From QHCE01 sp041743105 (GTDB taxonomy: Bacteria > Actinomycetota > Actinomycetes > Mycobacteriales > QHCE01), in assembly GCA_041743105.1 (NCBI GenBank), contig JBGTNI010000087.1, positions 1-38,648 on the forward strand: a stretch of 38,648 nt of DNA, given 5' to 3'. The position numbers and the translations under genes are program-made. Each line of letters starts with the position of its first letter. Within the stretch, counting starts at the first letter, position 1. Of this stretch, positions 8,510 through 16,054 are shown piece after piece. The notes under the pieces are model-generated. The model searched no databases and was not told the DNA's origin. It saw only the letters and a program-made list of their open reading frames with translations.

Positions 8510-9637
8510 CTAGCTGTGCGGAATGGCGGCCCATCCCGTCACGTCAGAGGGCTTGCGTGGACCCGGGCCGACGTATCGGGCACCAGGGCGGATCAGCCGA
8601 CCGGTGCGCTTCTGTTCCAAAATGTGGGCGCTCCAACCCGCGGTACGCGCGCACGTGAACAGCGAGGTGAACATGTGGGCGGGCACCTCGGCGAAGTCGA
8701 GCACCACGGCGGACCAGAACTCCACGTTCGTGGCGATGACCCGGTCGGGCTTTCGTTCCTTGAGCTCTGCGATGGCGGCCTCTTCGAGCGCGACCGCCGC
8801 GTCATATCTAGTAGAACCCAGATCTTTCGCGGCCTTGCGCAGTACCCGCGCGCGCGGATCCTCGGCCCGATAGACGCGATGGCCGAAGCCCATGAGGCGT
8901 TTACCGCTGTCCAGGTGTTCACGCACCCAAGCGCGGGCATCGTCGAGCTGGGCCACTTCGTCGAGCATAGCCAGTACGCGCGATGGAGCGCCGCCATGCA
9001 AGGGACCTGACATCGCACCCATAGCTGAGGAGATACATGCGGCGGGATCAGCGCCGGTGCTCGCCGCGACGCGGGCGGTAAAGGTCGAGGCGTTGAGGCC
9101 GTGTTCGGCCGCGGAAATCAGATACGCGTCTACAGCGGCGATATGTTTGGGGTCGGGCTCGCCGCGCCAGCGTGTCATGAAACGTTCGACGATGGTGCCG
9201 GATCGGTCGATGTGCGATTGCGGAACCGCAGGTTGTCCGATACCGCGCGCGGATTGTGCGACAAAGGACAGTGTGTTCACCGAGATGCGCGCTAGATCGC
9301 TGCGTGCCTGCTCCTCGCTGATGTCTATGAGTTGTCCTAGGCCCCAGTACGGCGTGAGCATCGCCACGGCACTTTGCACGTCGACGCGGATGTCCCCCGA
9401 ATGCACCGGAATGGGGAACGGCTCGGCCGGTGGCAAACCTTGGCCGAACACGCCGTCGACCAGCAGGCTCCACACGTGTCCGAACGAGACGTGGCCCACC
9501 AGGTCTTCGATATCGACGCCCCGATACCGGAGTGAGCCACCGGCCCTATCGGGTTCGGCGATCTCGGTCTCGAAACCGATCACGCCCTCCAGCCCTGGCC
9601 GAAGCTCTTCAGCGGGATTGCCGGCAGTGGTGGACAT
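8510..9637 (-). CDS. citA: Citrate synthase 2 (CitA type)
   Basis: The enzyme condenses oxaloacetate and acetyl-CoA to citrate. This 375-residue protein is the actinobacterial CitA form, distinct from the main GltA. Visible catalytic elements are His179 (AEHGLNAS), His214 (GPLHGGAPS) and His253 in the signature GFGHRVYRAEDPRA. In most citrate synthases an Asp follows in NVD. Here the segment is TNVEFWSA, with Glu306 at that place. As I recall, CitA relatives in mycobacteria share this change. The C-terminal ILEQK...RP...YVGPGPR block is typical. The ATG at 9637 has AGGAG seven bases upstream. An in-frame upstream extension to 9712 lacks a ribosome-binding site. It is divergent from pdxH. Confidence 0.93.
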   Translation of the reverse strand: MSTTAGNPAEELRPGLEGVIGFETEIAEPDRAGGSLRYRGVDIEDLVGHVSFGHVWSLLVDGVFGQGLPPAEPFPIPVHSGDIRVDVQSAVAMLTPYWGLGQLIDISEEQARSDLARISVNTLSFVAQSARGIGQPAVPQSHIDRSGTIVERFMTRWRGEPDPKHIAAVDAYLISAAEHGLNASTFTARVAASTGADPAACISSAMGAMSGPLHGGAPSRVLAMLDEVAQLDDARAWVREHLDSGKRLMGFGHRVYRAEDPRARVLRKAAKDLGSTRYDAAVALEEAAIAELKERKPDRVIATNVEFWSAVVLDFAEVPAHMFTSLFTCARTAGWSAHILEQKRTGRLIRPGARYVGPGPRKPSDVTGWAAIPHS

Positions 9638-9663
9638 GACGATCTCCTCTGTTGCATAACGTT

Positions 9664-9675
9664 GCCGATATCGGC
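9664..9675. promoter_or_regulatory. 12-bp palindrome upstream of citA
   Basis: GCCGATATCGGC is a perfect 12-base palindrome ending 27 bases before the citA start codon. On the citA strand it follows a TAGTTA hexamer, with a TTGGTA hexamer about 16 bases further upstream, so it would lie just downstream of a plausible promoter. That is a typical place for a repressor operator. The regulator is unknown. Confidence 0.35.
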
Positions 9676-9915
9676 CGTCGCTGTTAACTACAACTGGCGA
9701 GTAACTTACCAATCAGACGACAGGGGCTAGACAAGCACAGCCTTCTAACCTGGAACTGCGCATATGCCTACTGTGCTGACACTCAGAAATGAGCTACTTA
9801 CTCCGTTGTCTGGGTGAACAAGTTGTTCAGTGGGATCGTGCCTAGGCTCACCAAACCGGCGTCACGGTCATTCATGATGGGTTCGCGCAGGGGACGCTAC
9901 CGTGAAGGGAGATTA

Positions 9916-10587
9916 GTGAACGACGACATGGCGGAGCTGCGCCGCGATTACACTGGCTTGCGGCTCGACGCCGGCGATCTGGCGCCCAACTGGTGGACGC
10001 AGTTCGAGCGTTGGTTCGACGACGCGCTGGGGCATTCGGCGCAGCTGGAACCGAACGCGATGGTGCTCGCCACGGTCTCCGCCGACGCGCGACCTAGCGC
10101 TCGAACGGTGCTACTCAAGCACCTCGACGAGTCGGGTTTGGTGTTTTTCACCCACTACACTTCGCGCAAGGGAGAGCAACTTGCCGTCAATCCTGCCGTG
10201 AGCGCCGTATTCAGCTGGCAGACATTGAAGCGCCAAATTATTGTGGACGGCGATGCAGCTCCAGTCAGCACGGCGGAATCCGACAACTACTTCGCGAGCC
10301 GGCCATATGGCTCCCAGATCGGTGCACTCGCCAGTCCTCAGTCGTCGGTGTTGATGTCTCGACAAGAGTTGGACGACACTGCGGCGCGGCTTCGTCGGCA
10401 ATACCCCGAAGGTGTCGCGGTTCCCCGGCCGCCTACCTGGGGTGGTTTCCGGATCACGCCCCGGGCGGTGGAGTTCTGGCAGGGCCGCTCCGACCGATTG
10501 CACGACCGGTTGCGCTACCGGAAGGTTGAGGGAGGAGCCGGAGTGCCCGAGGATCAGGTATGGCGCGTTGAGCGTCTAGCCCCGTAG
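9916..10587 (+). CDS. pdxH: Pyridoxamine 5'-phosphate oxidase
   Basis: This FMN enzyme oxidises pyridoxamine or pyridoxine phosphate to pyridoxal phosphate, the last step of the salvage and DXP-dependent vitamin B6 pathways. The 223-residue protein shows the family in order: MVLATVSADARPSARTVLLK (FMN-binding strand pair), GLVFFTHYTSRKGEQL, AVFSWQTLKRQI, ASRPYGSQIGALASPQSS, the dimer and FMN segment PPTWGGFRITPRAVEFWQG, and the C-terminal RLHDRLRYRK...WRVERLAP end. The GTG at 9916 has GGGAG (9907-9911) at good distance and gives the family N-terminus (NDDMAELRRDY). A longer in-frame start at 9814 would add 34 unrelated residues. It is divergent from citA. Confidence 0.94.
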   Translation: MNDDMAELRRDYTGLRLDAGDLAPNWWTQFERWFDDALGHSAQLEPNAMVLATVSADARPSARTVLLKHLDESGLVFFTHYTSRKGEQLAVNPAVSAVFSWQTLKRQIIVDGDAAPVSTAESDNYFASRPYGSQIGALASPQSSVLMSRQELDDTAARLRRQYPEGVAVPRPPTWGGFRITPRAVEFWQGRSDRLHDRLRYRKVEGGAGVPEDQVWRVERLAP

Positions 10588-10656
10588 CATCTGCGCCGGT
10601 TGTACGGATGGAAGTTGACGACAGCGACGGCAGCCTGGTGAATGGAGGAGCGGCCC

Positions 10657-11607
10657 ATGGCGGTGCGTTGGTCGGCGCAGCGACGCACCAGCGTCACGGG
10701 TGATTGGCCCTATCCCTCGGGTGAGCAATGGACGATCAGTTCGGCAGGACATCGAGCGACTGTGGCACAGCTGGGTGGTGGTCTGCGTCATTATGAATGC
10801 GACGGCGAGCCTCTGGTCGCAGGGTACCCCGATTCCGAGCTTGCGCCCGAAGGTTCGGGACAGTTGCTCGCACCATGGCCCGATCGCCTGGCCGACGGTC
10901 GGTACACATTTCGTTCTACGGCCTATCAGCTACCGTTGGACGAACCGGAGCTCGACAACGCCGTGCATGGCCTGGTCCGCTGGCTGCCGTGGGAGTGCAC
11001 GCAGCGGCACGACGATTCGGTTACTTTGACCTGCCTGCTCGCGCCACGACCGGGCTATCCGTGGCCGCTGCGACTGGCTGTCACGTGGAAGGTCTCGGCG
11101 GATGGCCTGCGCGCGGCGCATTCGGTTACCAATCTGGGCTCTCATCCGTGCCCGTTCGGACTGGGAGCGCAGCCCTACGTCCAGGTTTCAGGAGTGGGGT
11201 TGCGGAGCCTGCTCTTACAGCTTCCGGTGACGTGGCGGCTCTTGAGCGATGAACGGCGGCGTCCTCGTAGCCGGACACAGATCGCGGGAAATGAGTACGA
11301 CTTCCGCTCGCCTGCCCCGATCGGTGAGCTTGGGCTGGATGCCACATTCGCCGGTGTCCGGCACGGTGCCGATGGTACGGCGCGATCGCGGTTAGCTACG
11401 CCGGATGGCTCGCGTGGAGTAGAGGTGTGGCAAGACTCATCCTTTGGCTGGCTACGCATCTACTCCGGCGGCGCGCATGCTGGTCGGGCGTTGGCCATCG
11501 CGCCGATGACATGCCCTCCCAATGCGTTTAATAGCCGAGAAAGCCTGATTCTGCTGGAACCCGGCGAGAACTGGAACGGCACGTGGGGGATCCGACCCTA
11601 CGTTTAG
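10657..11607 (+). CDS. Aldose 1-epimerase family protein
   Basis: Members interconvert the alpha and beta anomers of sugars. This 316-residue cytoplasmic protein has the galactose-mutarotase beta-sandwich pattern: AQLGGGLRHYECDG near the N-terminus, LLAPWPDRLADGRY (about 70-83), the catalytic NAVHGLVRW with His104, and C-terminal VWQDSSFGWLRIYSG and LEPGENWNGTW, which carries the expected Glu. The second catalytic His of the family, normally in a GAHPY motif, reads GAQPY here (Gln172), so activity may be altered. ATG 10657 has GGAGGA (about 10644-10649) at suitable distance. It follows pdxH by 69 bases on the same strand. Confidence 0.85.
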   Translation: MAVRWSAQRRTSVTGDWPYPSGEQWTISSAGHRATVAQLGGGLRHYECDGEPLVAGYPDSELAPEGSGQLLAPWPDRLADGRYTFRSTAYQLPLDEPELDNAVHGLVRWLPWECTQRHDDSVTLTCLLAPRPGYPWPLRLAVTWKVSADGLRAAHSVTNLGSHPCPFGLGAQPYVQVSGVGLRSLLLQLPVTWRLLSDERRRPRSRTQIAGNEYDFRSPAPIGELGLDATFAGVRHGADGTARSRLATPDGSRGVEVWQDSSFGWLRIYSGGAHAGRALAIAPMTCPPNAFNSRESLILLEPGENWNGTWGIRPYV

Positions 11608-11666
11608 GTAAGTATGGCTACGGCAACTCAACGAGGTTTGTGCTCCGGCCGGCGTGAGGTTGATCC

Positions 11667-11966
11667 CTAGTACAGGTCGAATGCGGCTTTGATCGCCTCG
11701 GTCAGTGCTGATTCTTGGTCCGGCCGCAAATACCCCACCAGGCGGCCGATTTTGTCGGCTTCGATCGTATGGACGTTGTCGCAGCTGATAACGCACTCAT
11801 GGTCAAGGCCGTTAGCTGCTCCGAGGGCGATTTCGGTGGCAAGACCGCGAACGGTGCTGGTGATGGGCGCAACTGTCACCCAGCTGCGGCAAGGAATAAC
11901 GATCTCTCGGGTGAGGATCAACGCCGGCCGCGTCTTGTCGAGCTTTACCACGTGGATAGGACGCAT
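11667..11966 (-). CDS. MazF/PemK-family toxin
   Basis: This is a 99-residue protein of the MazF endoribonuclease fold, which cleaves mRNA at short sequence motifs when freed from its antitoxin. The start IHVVKLDKTRPALILTRE matches the family's first strand and the loop with the conserved Arg-Pro-(Ala/Val) pair. The Arg...VAPITST segment (about 27-38) and the later ISCDNVHTIEADKIGRLVG block (about 60-77) are the hallmark second and third conserved regions. Its ATG overlaps the antitoxin stop by one base (TGATG), as usual for co-translated pairs. No damaging change is visible, so it is probably active. Confidence 0.88.
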   Translation of the reverse strand: MRPIHVVKLDKTRPALILTREIVIPCRSWVTVAPITSTVRGLATEIALGAANGLDHECVISCDNVHTIEADKIGRLVGYLRPDQESALTEAIKAAFDLY

Positions 11967-12199
11967 CAGTCAAGATCCAAATGTGACCCTGACAGATGAG
12001 TGACCATAGGTTTGAACTCTTCCACTTCGCCGCGAGCGAGGTAAATCGCCGCGTCACGCTCGGCGATTTCTCGCCGCCGCTCGCGTTCAAGCGCGCGGGA
12101 GACAGCCGCCGCACGAGAGGGCACAAGCCCACTTTGAACCTGCTGGTCTACATACGTGACCAGCTCATCGGGTAATCTAACCGCTATTTGAATCGTCAT
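11966..12199 (-). CDS. Ribbon-helix-helix antitoxin of MazF
   Basis: This 77-residue protein precedes and overlaps the MazF toxin gene. Residues 1-42 form a ribbon-helix-helix DNA-binding fold: the strand IQIAVRLPDELV, helix YVDQQVQSG, then SRAAAVSRALERE. The C-terminal part (about 45-77, Glu/Arg-rich then EEFKPMVTHL) would wrap and block the toxin. A palindromic operator lies directly at its start codon. No Shine-Dalgarno sequence precedes the ATG, and the bases immediately upstream are the palindrome itself, so the mRNA is probably leaderless or nearly so. A TAGATA hexamer on this strand lies about 20 bases upstream. Confidence 0.88.
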   Translation of the reverse strand: MTIQIAVRLPDELVTYVDQQVQSGLVPSRAAAVSRALERERRREIAERDAAIYLARGEVEEFKPMVTHLSGSHLDLD

Positions 12200-12215
12200 A
12201 CCATAATGGTACCAT
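12199..12215. promoter_or_regulatory. Overlapping palindromes: toxin-antitoxin operator
   Basis: TACCATAATGGTA (12199-12211) is palindromic around its centre and overlaps a second palindrome, ATGGTACCAT (12206-12215). They abut the antitoxin start codon. RHH antitoxins typically bind such paired sites and autorepress the operon. The assignment rests on position and symmetry. Confidence 0.6.
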
Positions 12216-12279
12216 GTCGGTATTATCTAGGCGCGTGCCGCTGCACTTCGGGCATGCCCGCGTCGAATAGCCCGAGTAG

Positions 12280-13080
12280 TCACCGCACGCCCGCGAATGT
12301 CGTCGGGTCGACCGAGAGCCAGATTGCTTCCGCCGCGGCCATTAGACGGCTGTCTTGGTCATACACAGCGGTGGCCGTGAACGACTTACGGCCCTGTTGT
12401 TGTCGGCACTGACCGACCACGACATAGCGCTCGCCGACGGGCAGCTTGTGGTGAACCACAGCGGTCATCCGCCCCAGCACGATGGGGCGTCCGTAGTCGA
12501 AATCGGCGGCCCACGCTCCGGGGCAGTCCAGTGCCGCCCACACCACTGGGGTAGCGACCAGCTCCGCGTCCGGTCCCGAGTCAGCCTCCAGGACCGCACG
12601 ACTAAAGCTCGCCTCCGGCTGCCACGGCGCAGCGACGATACTCACTTGTCCGGGCACCGTGCCGGTAAACAGGCGCAGTGCGTCGCCGACCGCTCGATCG
12701 GTGCCGCAGGTGAAGCAGAACGGAAACGGATGGTCGACGCGTCCTCGGTACGCCTTGCTTGCCTCGGCGGCAGTCTGCGCGCTTACCGGCGGCGGCGCGA
12801 CCGGAAGCGGCGAGGTCAACTGTGCCTCAGCGATGACAGCACCCGTTGCGGTGGTGGCTTGGATGCCGTCATCGCCCATCGCGCTCACGTCCAGGAGGGT
12901 GTCTAACGGTGGTGGCAGCCGCAACCTAACGCACACGGCTCGCTCGACAGCGCCAGTACCGTTACGCCCGAGAAGTCGCTCGGCGAGCACTCCGGCGGTG
13001 TAGCCGCCGTTGCCGGAACGGTTGGGGCCACGAAACCGCTGTGCGATTGTGAGGGCTTCTGGTGTCTGGAAATGTGGCAC
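12280..13080 (-). CDS. Hotdog-fold thioesterase-like protein
   Basis: This 266-residue cytoplasmic protein has a duplicated hotdog layout seen in actinobacterial proteins annotated as thioesterase-like. The N-terminal half (FRGPNRSGNGGYTAGVLAE, then AVCVRLRLPPPLDTLLDV) contains the Gly-rich loop and central helix. A Cys pair in FPFCFTCGTDR (about 120-130) marks the linker and could bind metal. The second hotdog spans PVVWAALDCPGAWAA to SFTATAVYDQDSRLMAAAEAIWL. The GTG start at 13080 has AGGAGG at optimal spacing. It is divergent from the lipoprotein gene, with 45 bases between starts, so the promoters overlap. The substrate is unknown, and it could be a CoA-ester binding protein rather than an enzyme. 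Confidence 0.65.
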   Translation of the reverse strand: MPHFQTPEALTIAQRFRGPNRSGNGGYTAGVLAERLLGRNGTGAVERAVCVRLRLPPPLDTLLDVSAMGDDGIQATTATGAVIAEAQLTSPLPVAPPPVSAQTAAEASKAYRGRVDHPFPFCFTCGTDRAVGDALRLFTGTVPGQVSIVAAPWQPEASFSRAVLEADSGPDAELVATPVVWAALDCPGAWAADFDYGRPIVLGRMTAVVHHKLPVGERYVVVGQCRQQQGRKSFTATAVYDQDSRLMAAAEAIWLSVDPTTFAGVR

Positions 13081-13125
13081 GGCAATGACCTCCTGGGCTT
13101 ACCGTAGCGATAGTCTCTGGAAAGT

Positions 13126-14304
13126 GTGAGACCTCGTATAGCGATCTCTAGGCCCCGGCGAGTGGCTGTCCTGCTTCTGACACTTCTGGTGACTCTGGCG
13201 GGCTGTGGGCCGGGTGGCACCGGATCGGGTGTCCGCGGGGAGCTCGGTAAGGCTGAGGGTGAGCTGGCGCTCATCGCCTGGCCCGGGCTGGTGGAGAACG
13301 GTTCGACCGACCCCAAGGTGGACTGGGTGAGCCGGTTCTCTAAGCGCACTGGTTGCGCCGTCACGGTCAAGACCGCGAACAGCGTTGAGGAGATGCGTCG
13401 GCTCATCGACACCAAGGCCTACGATGGGATTTCCGCGCCAGGCGTGCTATCGCGGCAGCTGATGACCGACGATGCCGTCGAGCCGATCAACACCGGACTG
13501 ATCAAAAATTTTCGCGACGTGGTTCCGGGCTTGAGGAATAAGCCGTGGAACTCGCTGTCCGGTCAGGCCTACGGTGTTCCGCAGGGACGCAGCGCCGCAC
13601 TACTGACATGGCGCCCGGACACTGTGAGTCCCGCGCCCACGTCGCTGTCGCCGCTATTTGATCCCGCTTCGCCGCAACGCGGGAAAGTAATGGTTAAAGA
13701 CGAAGCACTGTCATTGGCCGCGGTGGCGGTGGCGCTGCGGTCGGCCAAGCCGGAACTGGGAATCGAGAACCCTTACGCGCTCAACCGTGAGCAATTCACC
13801 GCAGTGGTAGAACAGGCGCGCATTGCGCAGTCGGTGGTGAACTTGTACTGGACCGACTACACCGAGCAGGTGCGGGCGCTGGAAGAGGGCAGTTCCGTGA
13901 TCGGGCTGGCGAGTCAGTCAGTGGTGTCGCTGGTAGAGGCCCGGGGCACGAAGGTCCGGGCCACGCTGCCCGCTGGCGGGACGTTGGGCAGCTCTGACAC
14001 ATGGATGCTGCTGCGGGGAGCGAAGCACCCTTCGTGCATGTACCGCTGGATGGACCACGTGTTGGATCTCAACGTCAACGCGCAGGTCTCAGAGTATTAC
14101 GGCCAGGCGCCGTCGGTAGCCAGGGCATGTGGGGTAACCACCGACAGGGGCTTCTGCGACACCTTCCACGCCACCGATGAGGCGTACTACCGCAACGTCT
14201 GGATGGCGACCACCCCGCAGCGAAGCTGTGTCGTAGGCGGGGGAAGGGCGTGTGTGGACTATGCCGATTGGCAACGAGCGTGGCGGCAACTGCATCAAGG
14301 TTAG
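13126..14304 (+). CDS. Extracellular solute-binding lipoprotein
   Basis: This is a 392-residue exported protein. It has a basic n-region, a hydrophobic core (VAVLLLTLLVTLA) and a lipobox LAGC, with lipidated Cys at about residue 27. The mature part resembles the periplasmic-binding-protein family used by spermidine/putrescine-type ABC transporters (PotD-like): LALIAWPGLVENGS at the mature N-terminus, DGISAPGVLSRQLM, PWNSLSGQAYGVPQGRSAALLTWR in the hinge, and SSDTWMLLRGAKHPSCMYRWMDH near the C-terminus. No permease or ATPase gene is adjacent, so it is an orphan component here. It starts with GTG at 13126. Its stop overlaps the stop of the convergent small membrane gene (TTAG). Confidence 0.75.
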   Translation: MRPRIAISRPRRVAVLLLTLLVTLAGCGPGGTGSGVRGELGKAEGELALIAWPGLVENGSTDPKVDWVSRFSKRTGCAVTVKTANSVEEMRRLIDTKAYDGISAPGVLSRQLMTDDAVEPINTGLIKNFRDVVPGLRNKPWNSLSGQAYGVPQGRSAALLTWRPDTVSPAPTSLSPLFDPASPQRGKVMVKDEALSLAAVAVALRSAKPELGIENPYALNREQFTAVVEQARIAQSVVNLYWTDYTEQVRALEEGSSVIGLASQSVVSLVEARGTKVRATLPAGGTLGSSDTWMLLRGAKHPSCMYRWMDHVLDLNVNAQVSEYYGQAPSVARACGVTTDRGFCDTFHATDEAYYRNVWMATTPQRSCVVGGGRACVDYADWQRAWRQLHQG

Positions 14305-14498
14305 GGCGGGCCGGAACTCTCAGTGGCCGGTGCTATCGACGAGCTAATGGTTCTTTTGCTCGGACTAGGGGCTGGTTCGTTACCGGCCTCATCGCGCTGC
14401 GCAACGCTCAGCACCACCAGGATCAGCCCGATTGCGGCGAGCACGATCAGCGGCGGAGCGTAGGGTTGCCGATACCAGGGTTGGGTGGGCGCGTTCAC
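14301..14498 (-). CDS. Small single-pass membrane protein
   Basis: This is a 65-residue protein with a GTG start at 14498 preceded by GAGGAG at good spacing. The short N-terminus (VNAPTQPWYRQPYAPP) is followed by one hydrophobic helix (about 17-34, LIVLAAIGLILVVLSV) and a polar Ser/Pro/Thr tail. By the positive-inside rule the orientation is unclear. The gene ends within the stop codon of the convergent lipoprotein gene and starts 138 bases from the divergent dps. Family not recognised. Confidence 0.6.
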   Translation of the reverse strand: MNAPTQPWYRQPYAPPLIVLAAIGLILVVLSVAQRDEAGNEPAPSPSKRTISSSIAPATESSGPP

Positions 14499-14636
14499 TA
14501 GATCTCCTCAGCGGCCGTCCCGTGATGGAGTGCTGATGATAGCCGTACCGATCCGTTGTCGACATTGTTTATTTGGACTGTTAGGTGGGTACTGCATGCA
14601 GAGCCGAGTCTTGAATCCAACGACGATAGGAATGTC

Positions 14637-15107
14637 ATGCCGATAATCGACAGCGCGATTATCGGAGACGACCGCGACGTGGTTGCGCGAGTGCTACAAG
14701 CCGCGCTGGTGGACTTGGTGGACCTGTCGTTGCAAGCCAAACAGGCGCACTGGAATGTGATCGGTCGTTCGTTCCGGTCGCTGCATCTACAGCTGGATGA
14801 GTTGGTGACAATTGCCCGCACCCACGCCGATGTGGTAGCAGAGCGTGCCGCAGCATTAGGTATCAGTCCCGATGGACGGGTCAAGACCCTCGCGCATTCG
14901 TTGCAGACGCCTCAGTTGGATCCTGGATACCTGCATGACGAGGTGGTTGCCGGGGAGATCACGCAGCTGCTATTGGCGGTAGTGCAGCGATTTCGTGAGT
15001 ACGTGCGCCAAACCGACACACCGGACCCGGTGACCCAGGACTTGCTGATTGCCGCCACGCAAGAGCTGGAGCAGCAGCATTGGATGTTCCAGGCGATGAC
15101 CCGCTAG
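14637..15107 (+). CDS. dps: Dps-family ferritin-like protein
   Basis: Dps proteins form hollow dodecamers that oxidise and store iron with hydrogen peroxide and protect DNA. The protein has 156 residues, the usual length. The ferroxidase signature is visible: LSLQAKQAHWNVIGRSFRSLHLQLDEL (about 34-60) with the His and Asp/Glu ligands, then ARTHADVVAERAAALG. The fourth helix ends QELEQQHWMFQAMTR. ATG 14637 is preceded by a short AGG and gives the family N-terminus. An upstream in-frame start (14556) adds unrelated residues. The N-terminus is not notably Lys-rich, so DNA binding is not evident. Confidence 0.92.
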   Translation: MPIIDSAIIGDDRDVVARVLQAALVDLVDLSLQAKQAHWNVIGRSFRSLHLQLDELVTIARTHADVVAERAAALGISPDGRVKTLAHSLQTPQLDPGYLHDEVVAGEITQLLLAVVQRFREYVRQTDTPDPVTQDLLIAATQELEQQHWMFQAMTR

Positions 15108-15193
15108 GCCGGGGTGCGCTACATACCGGTATTTTTCGTCCTAATCCGCCATACCTAGTGCAGTCCACCGTCGAACGATGCAGGATATGAACC

Positions 15194-16054
15194 ATGTCCA
15201 TAGGTGGCGGAGATCATTTTTTGTCGTTTAAGAATCAAGCGTCGCAGCCGACGTTCGACCAGGTCATGCGCGGGTACGACCGCAAGCAGGTCGACCGGTT
15301 CGTTGCCGTCATCGAAGCCGAGCTCACGGCTCTGGCCAAGCACCGCGACGAGCTGTTCAGCCAGAACGAGTCGCTGAGCTCCAAGCTTCGAAGGCTAGAT
15401 AAAGAGTCCGACCACAAGCCGACGGTGACGGAGAATCCGTCATATCGTCACCTCGGCAAGCGGGTTGAGCAGATCCTGTCGCTGCTGGACGATGAAGTGG
15501 CCGACGTACGCAAGCGCACCGATCGAGAGCAGGCCGAGCACCGGGTTCAGATTGAGAAGGCCGAAGCCGAGCGTCGGGCCTCGCTGGAAAAGGATCTTGC
15601 CGCGCAGACCAAGGCCGCGCATCAGCTGGTAAAAGATGCTCGTGAGCAGGCTGAAAAGCTGCGACGTGACGCCGAATCACAGGCCGACCGGCGCCGCAAA
15701 GAGCTCGAGTCGCGCGCCGAGCGCACCCGCAGCGATGCCGAACAGTACGCCAGCGAGCTCCGAGAGAAAGCTGATCGGGAATCCAAGGACCTTCGCCGTC
15801 GAGCCCGCGACGAAGCCGATGCGCTGCTTGCGAAGTCGCGGGCCGATGCCGAACGCCAACGTGAGGCGCTTGTCAAGGAGATGGCAGAGTCGAAAGAGAC
15901 ACACCAGCGCATCAAGACCGAGATCAGGCAGATGCGCGAAGCGGTGCGCCGCATCGCTGGTGGTTCGTTGGACTTGTTCGTCGAAGGTTCCGAGGATGAG
16001 AAGTCAGATAGCAGCGAGGGCTCGCGGCACGGCGCTGGGTACGACAACGCTTAG
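15194..16054 (+). CDS. DivIVA-domain coiled-coil protein
   Basis: This 286-residue protein has an N-terminal DivIVA-type membrane-curvature motif (PTFDQVMRGYDRKQVDRFV, about 19-37). It is followed by a very long Glu/Arg/Ala/Lys-rich coiled coil (about 90-255) and an acidic Ser-rich tail. It resembles the shorter actinobacterial relatives of Wag31/DivIVA that act in polar growth or septum placement (as with the coiled-coil polarity proteins of Streptomyces). It is longer and more regular than Wag31 itself. It starts at ATG 15194 with AGGAT about 10 bases upstream. Its stop codon overlaps that of the convergent metX (TTAG). A scaffold role at the pole or septum is inferred from the domain order. 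Confidence 0.8.
   Translation: MSIGGGDHFLSFKNQASQPTFDQVMRGYDRKQVDRFVAVIEAELTALAKHRDELFSQNESLSSKLRRLDKESDHKPTVTENPSYRHLGKRVEQILSLLDDEVADVRKRTDREQAEHRVQIEKAEAERRASLEKDLAAQTKAAHQLVKDAREQAEKLRRDAESQADRRRKELESRAERTRSDAEQYASELREKADRESKDLRRRARDEADALLAKSRADAERQREALVKEMAESKETHQRIKTEIRQMREAVRRIAGGSLDLFVEGSEDEKSDSSEGSRHGAGYDNA

Noticed and set aside
9814..9915. N-terminal extension of pdxH
   Set aside because: The residues are unlike the family, and a good ribosome-binding site supports GTG 9916.
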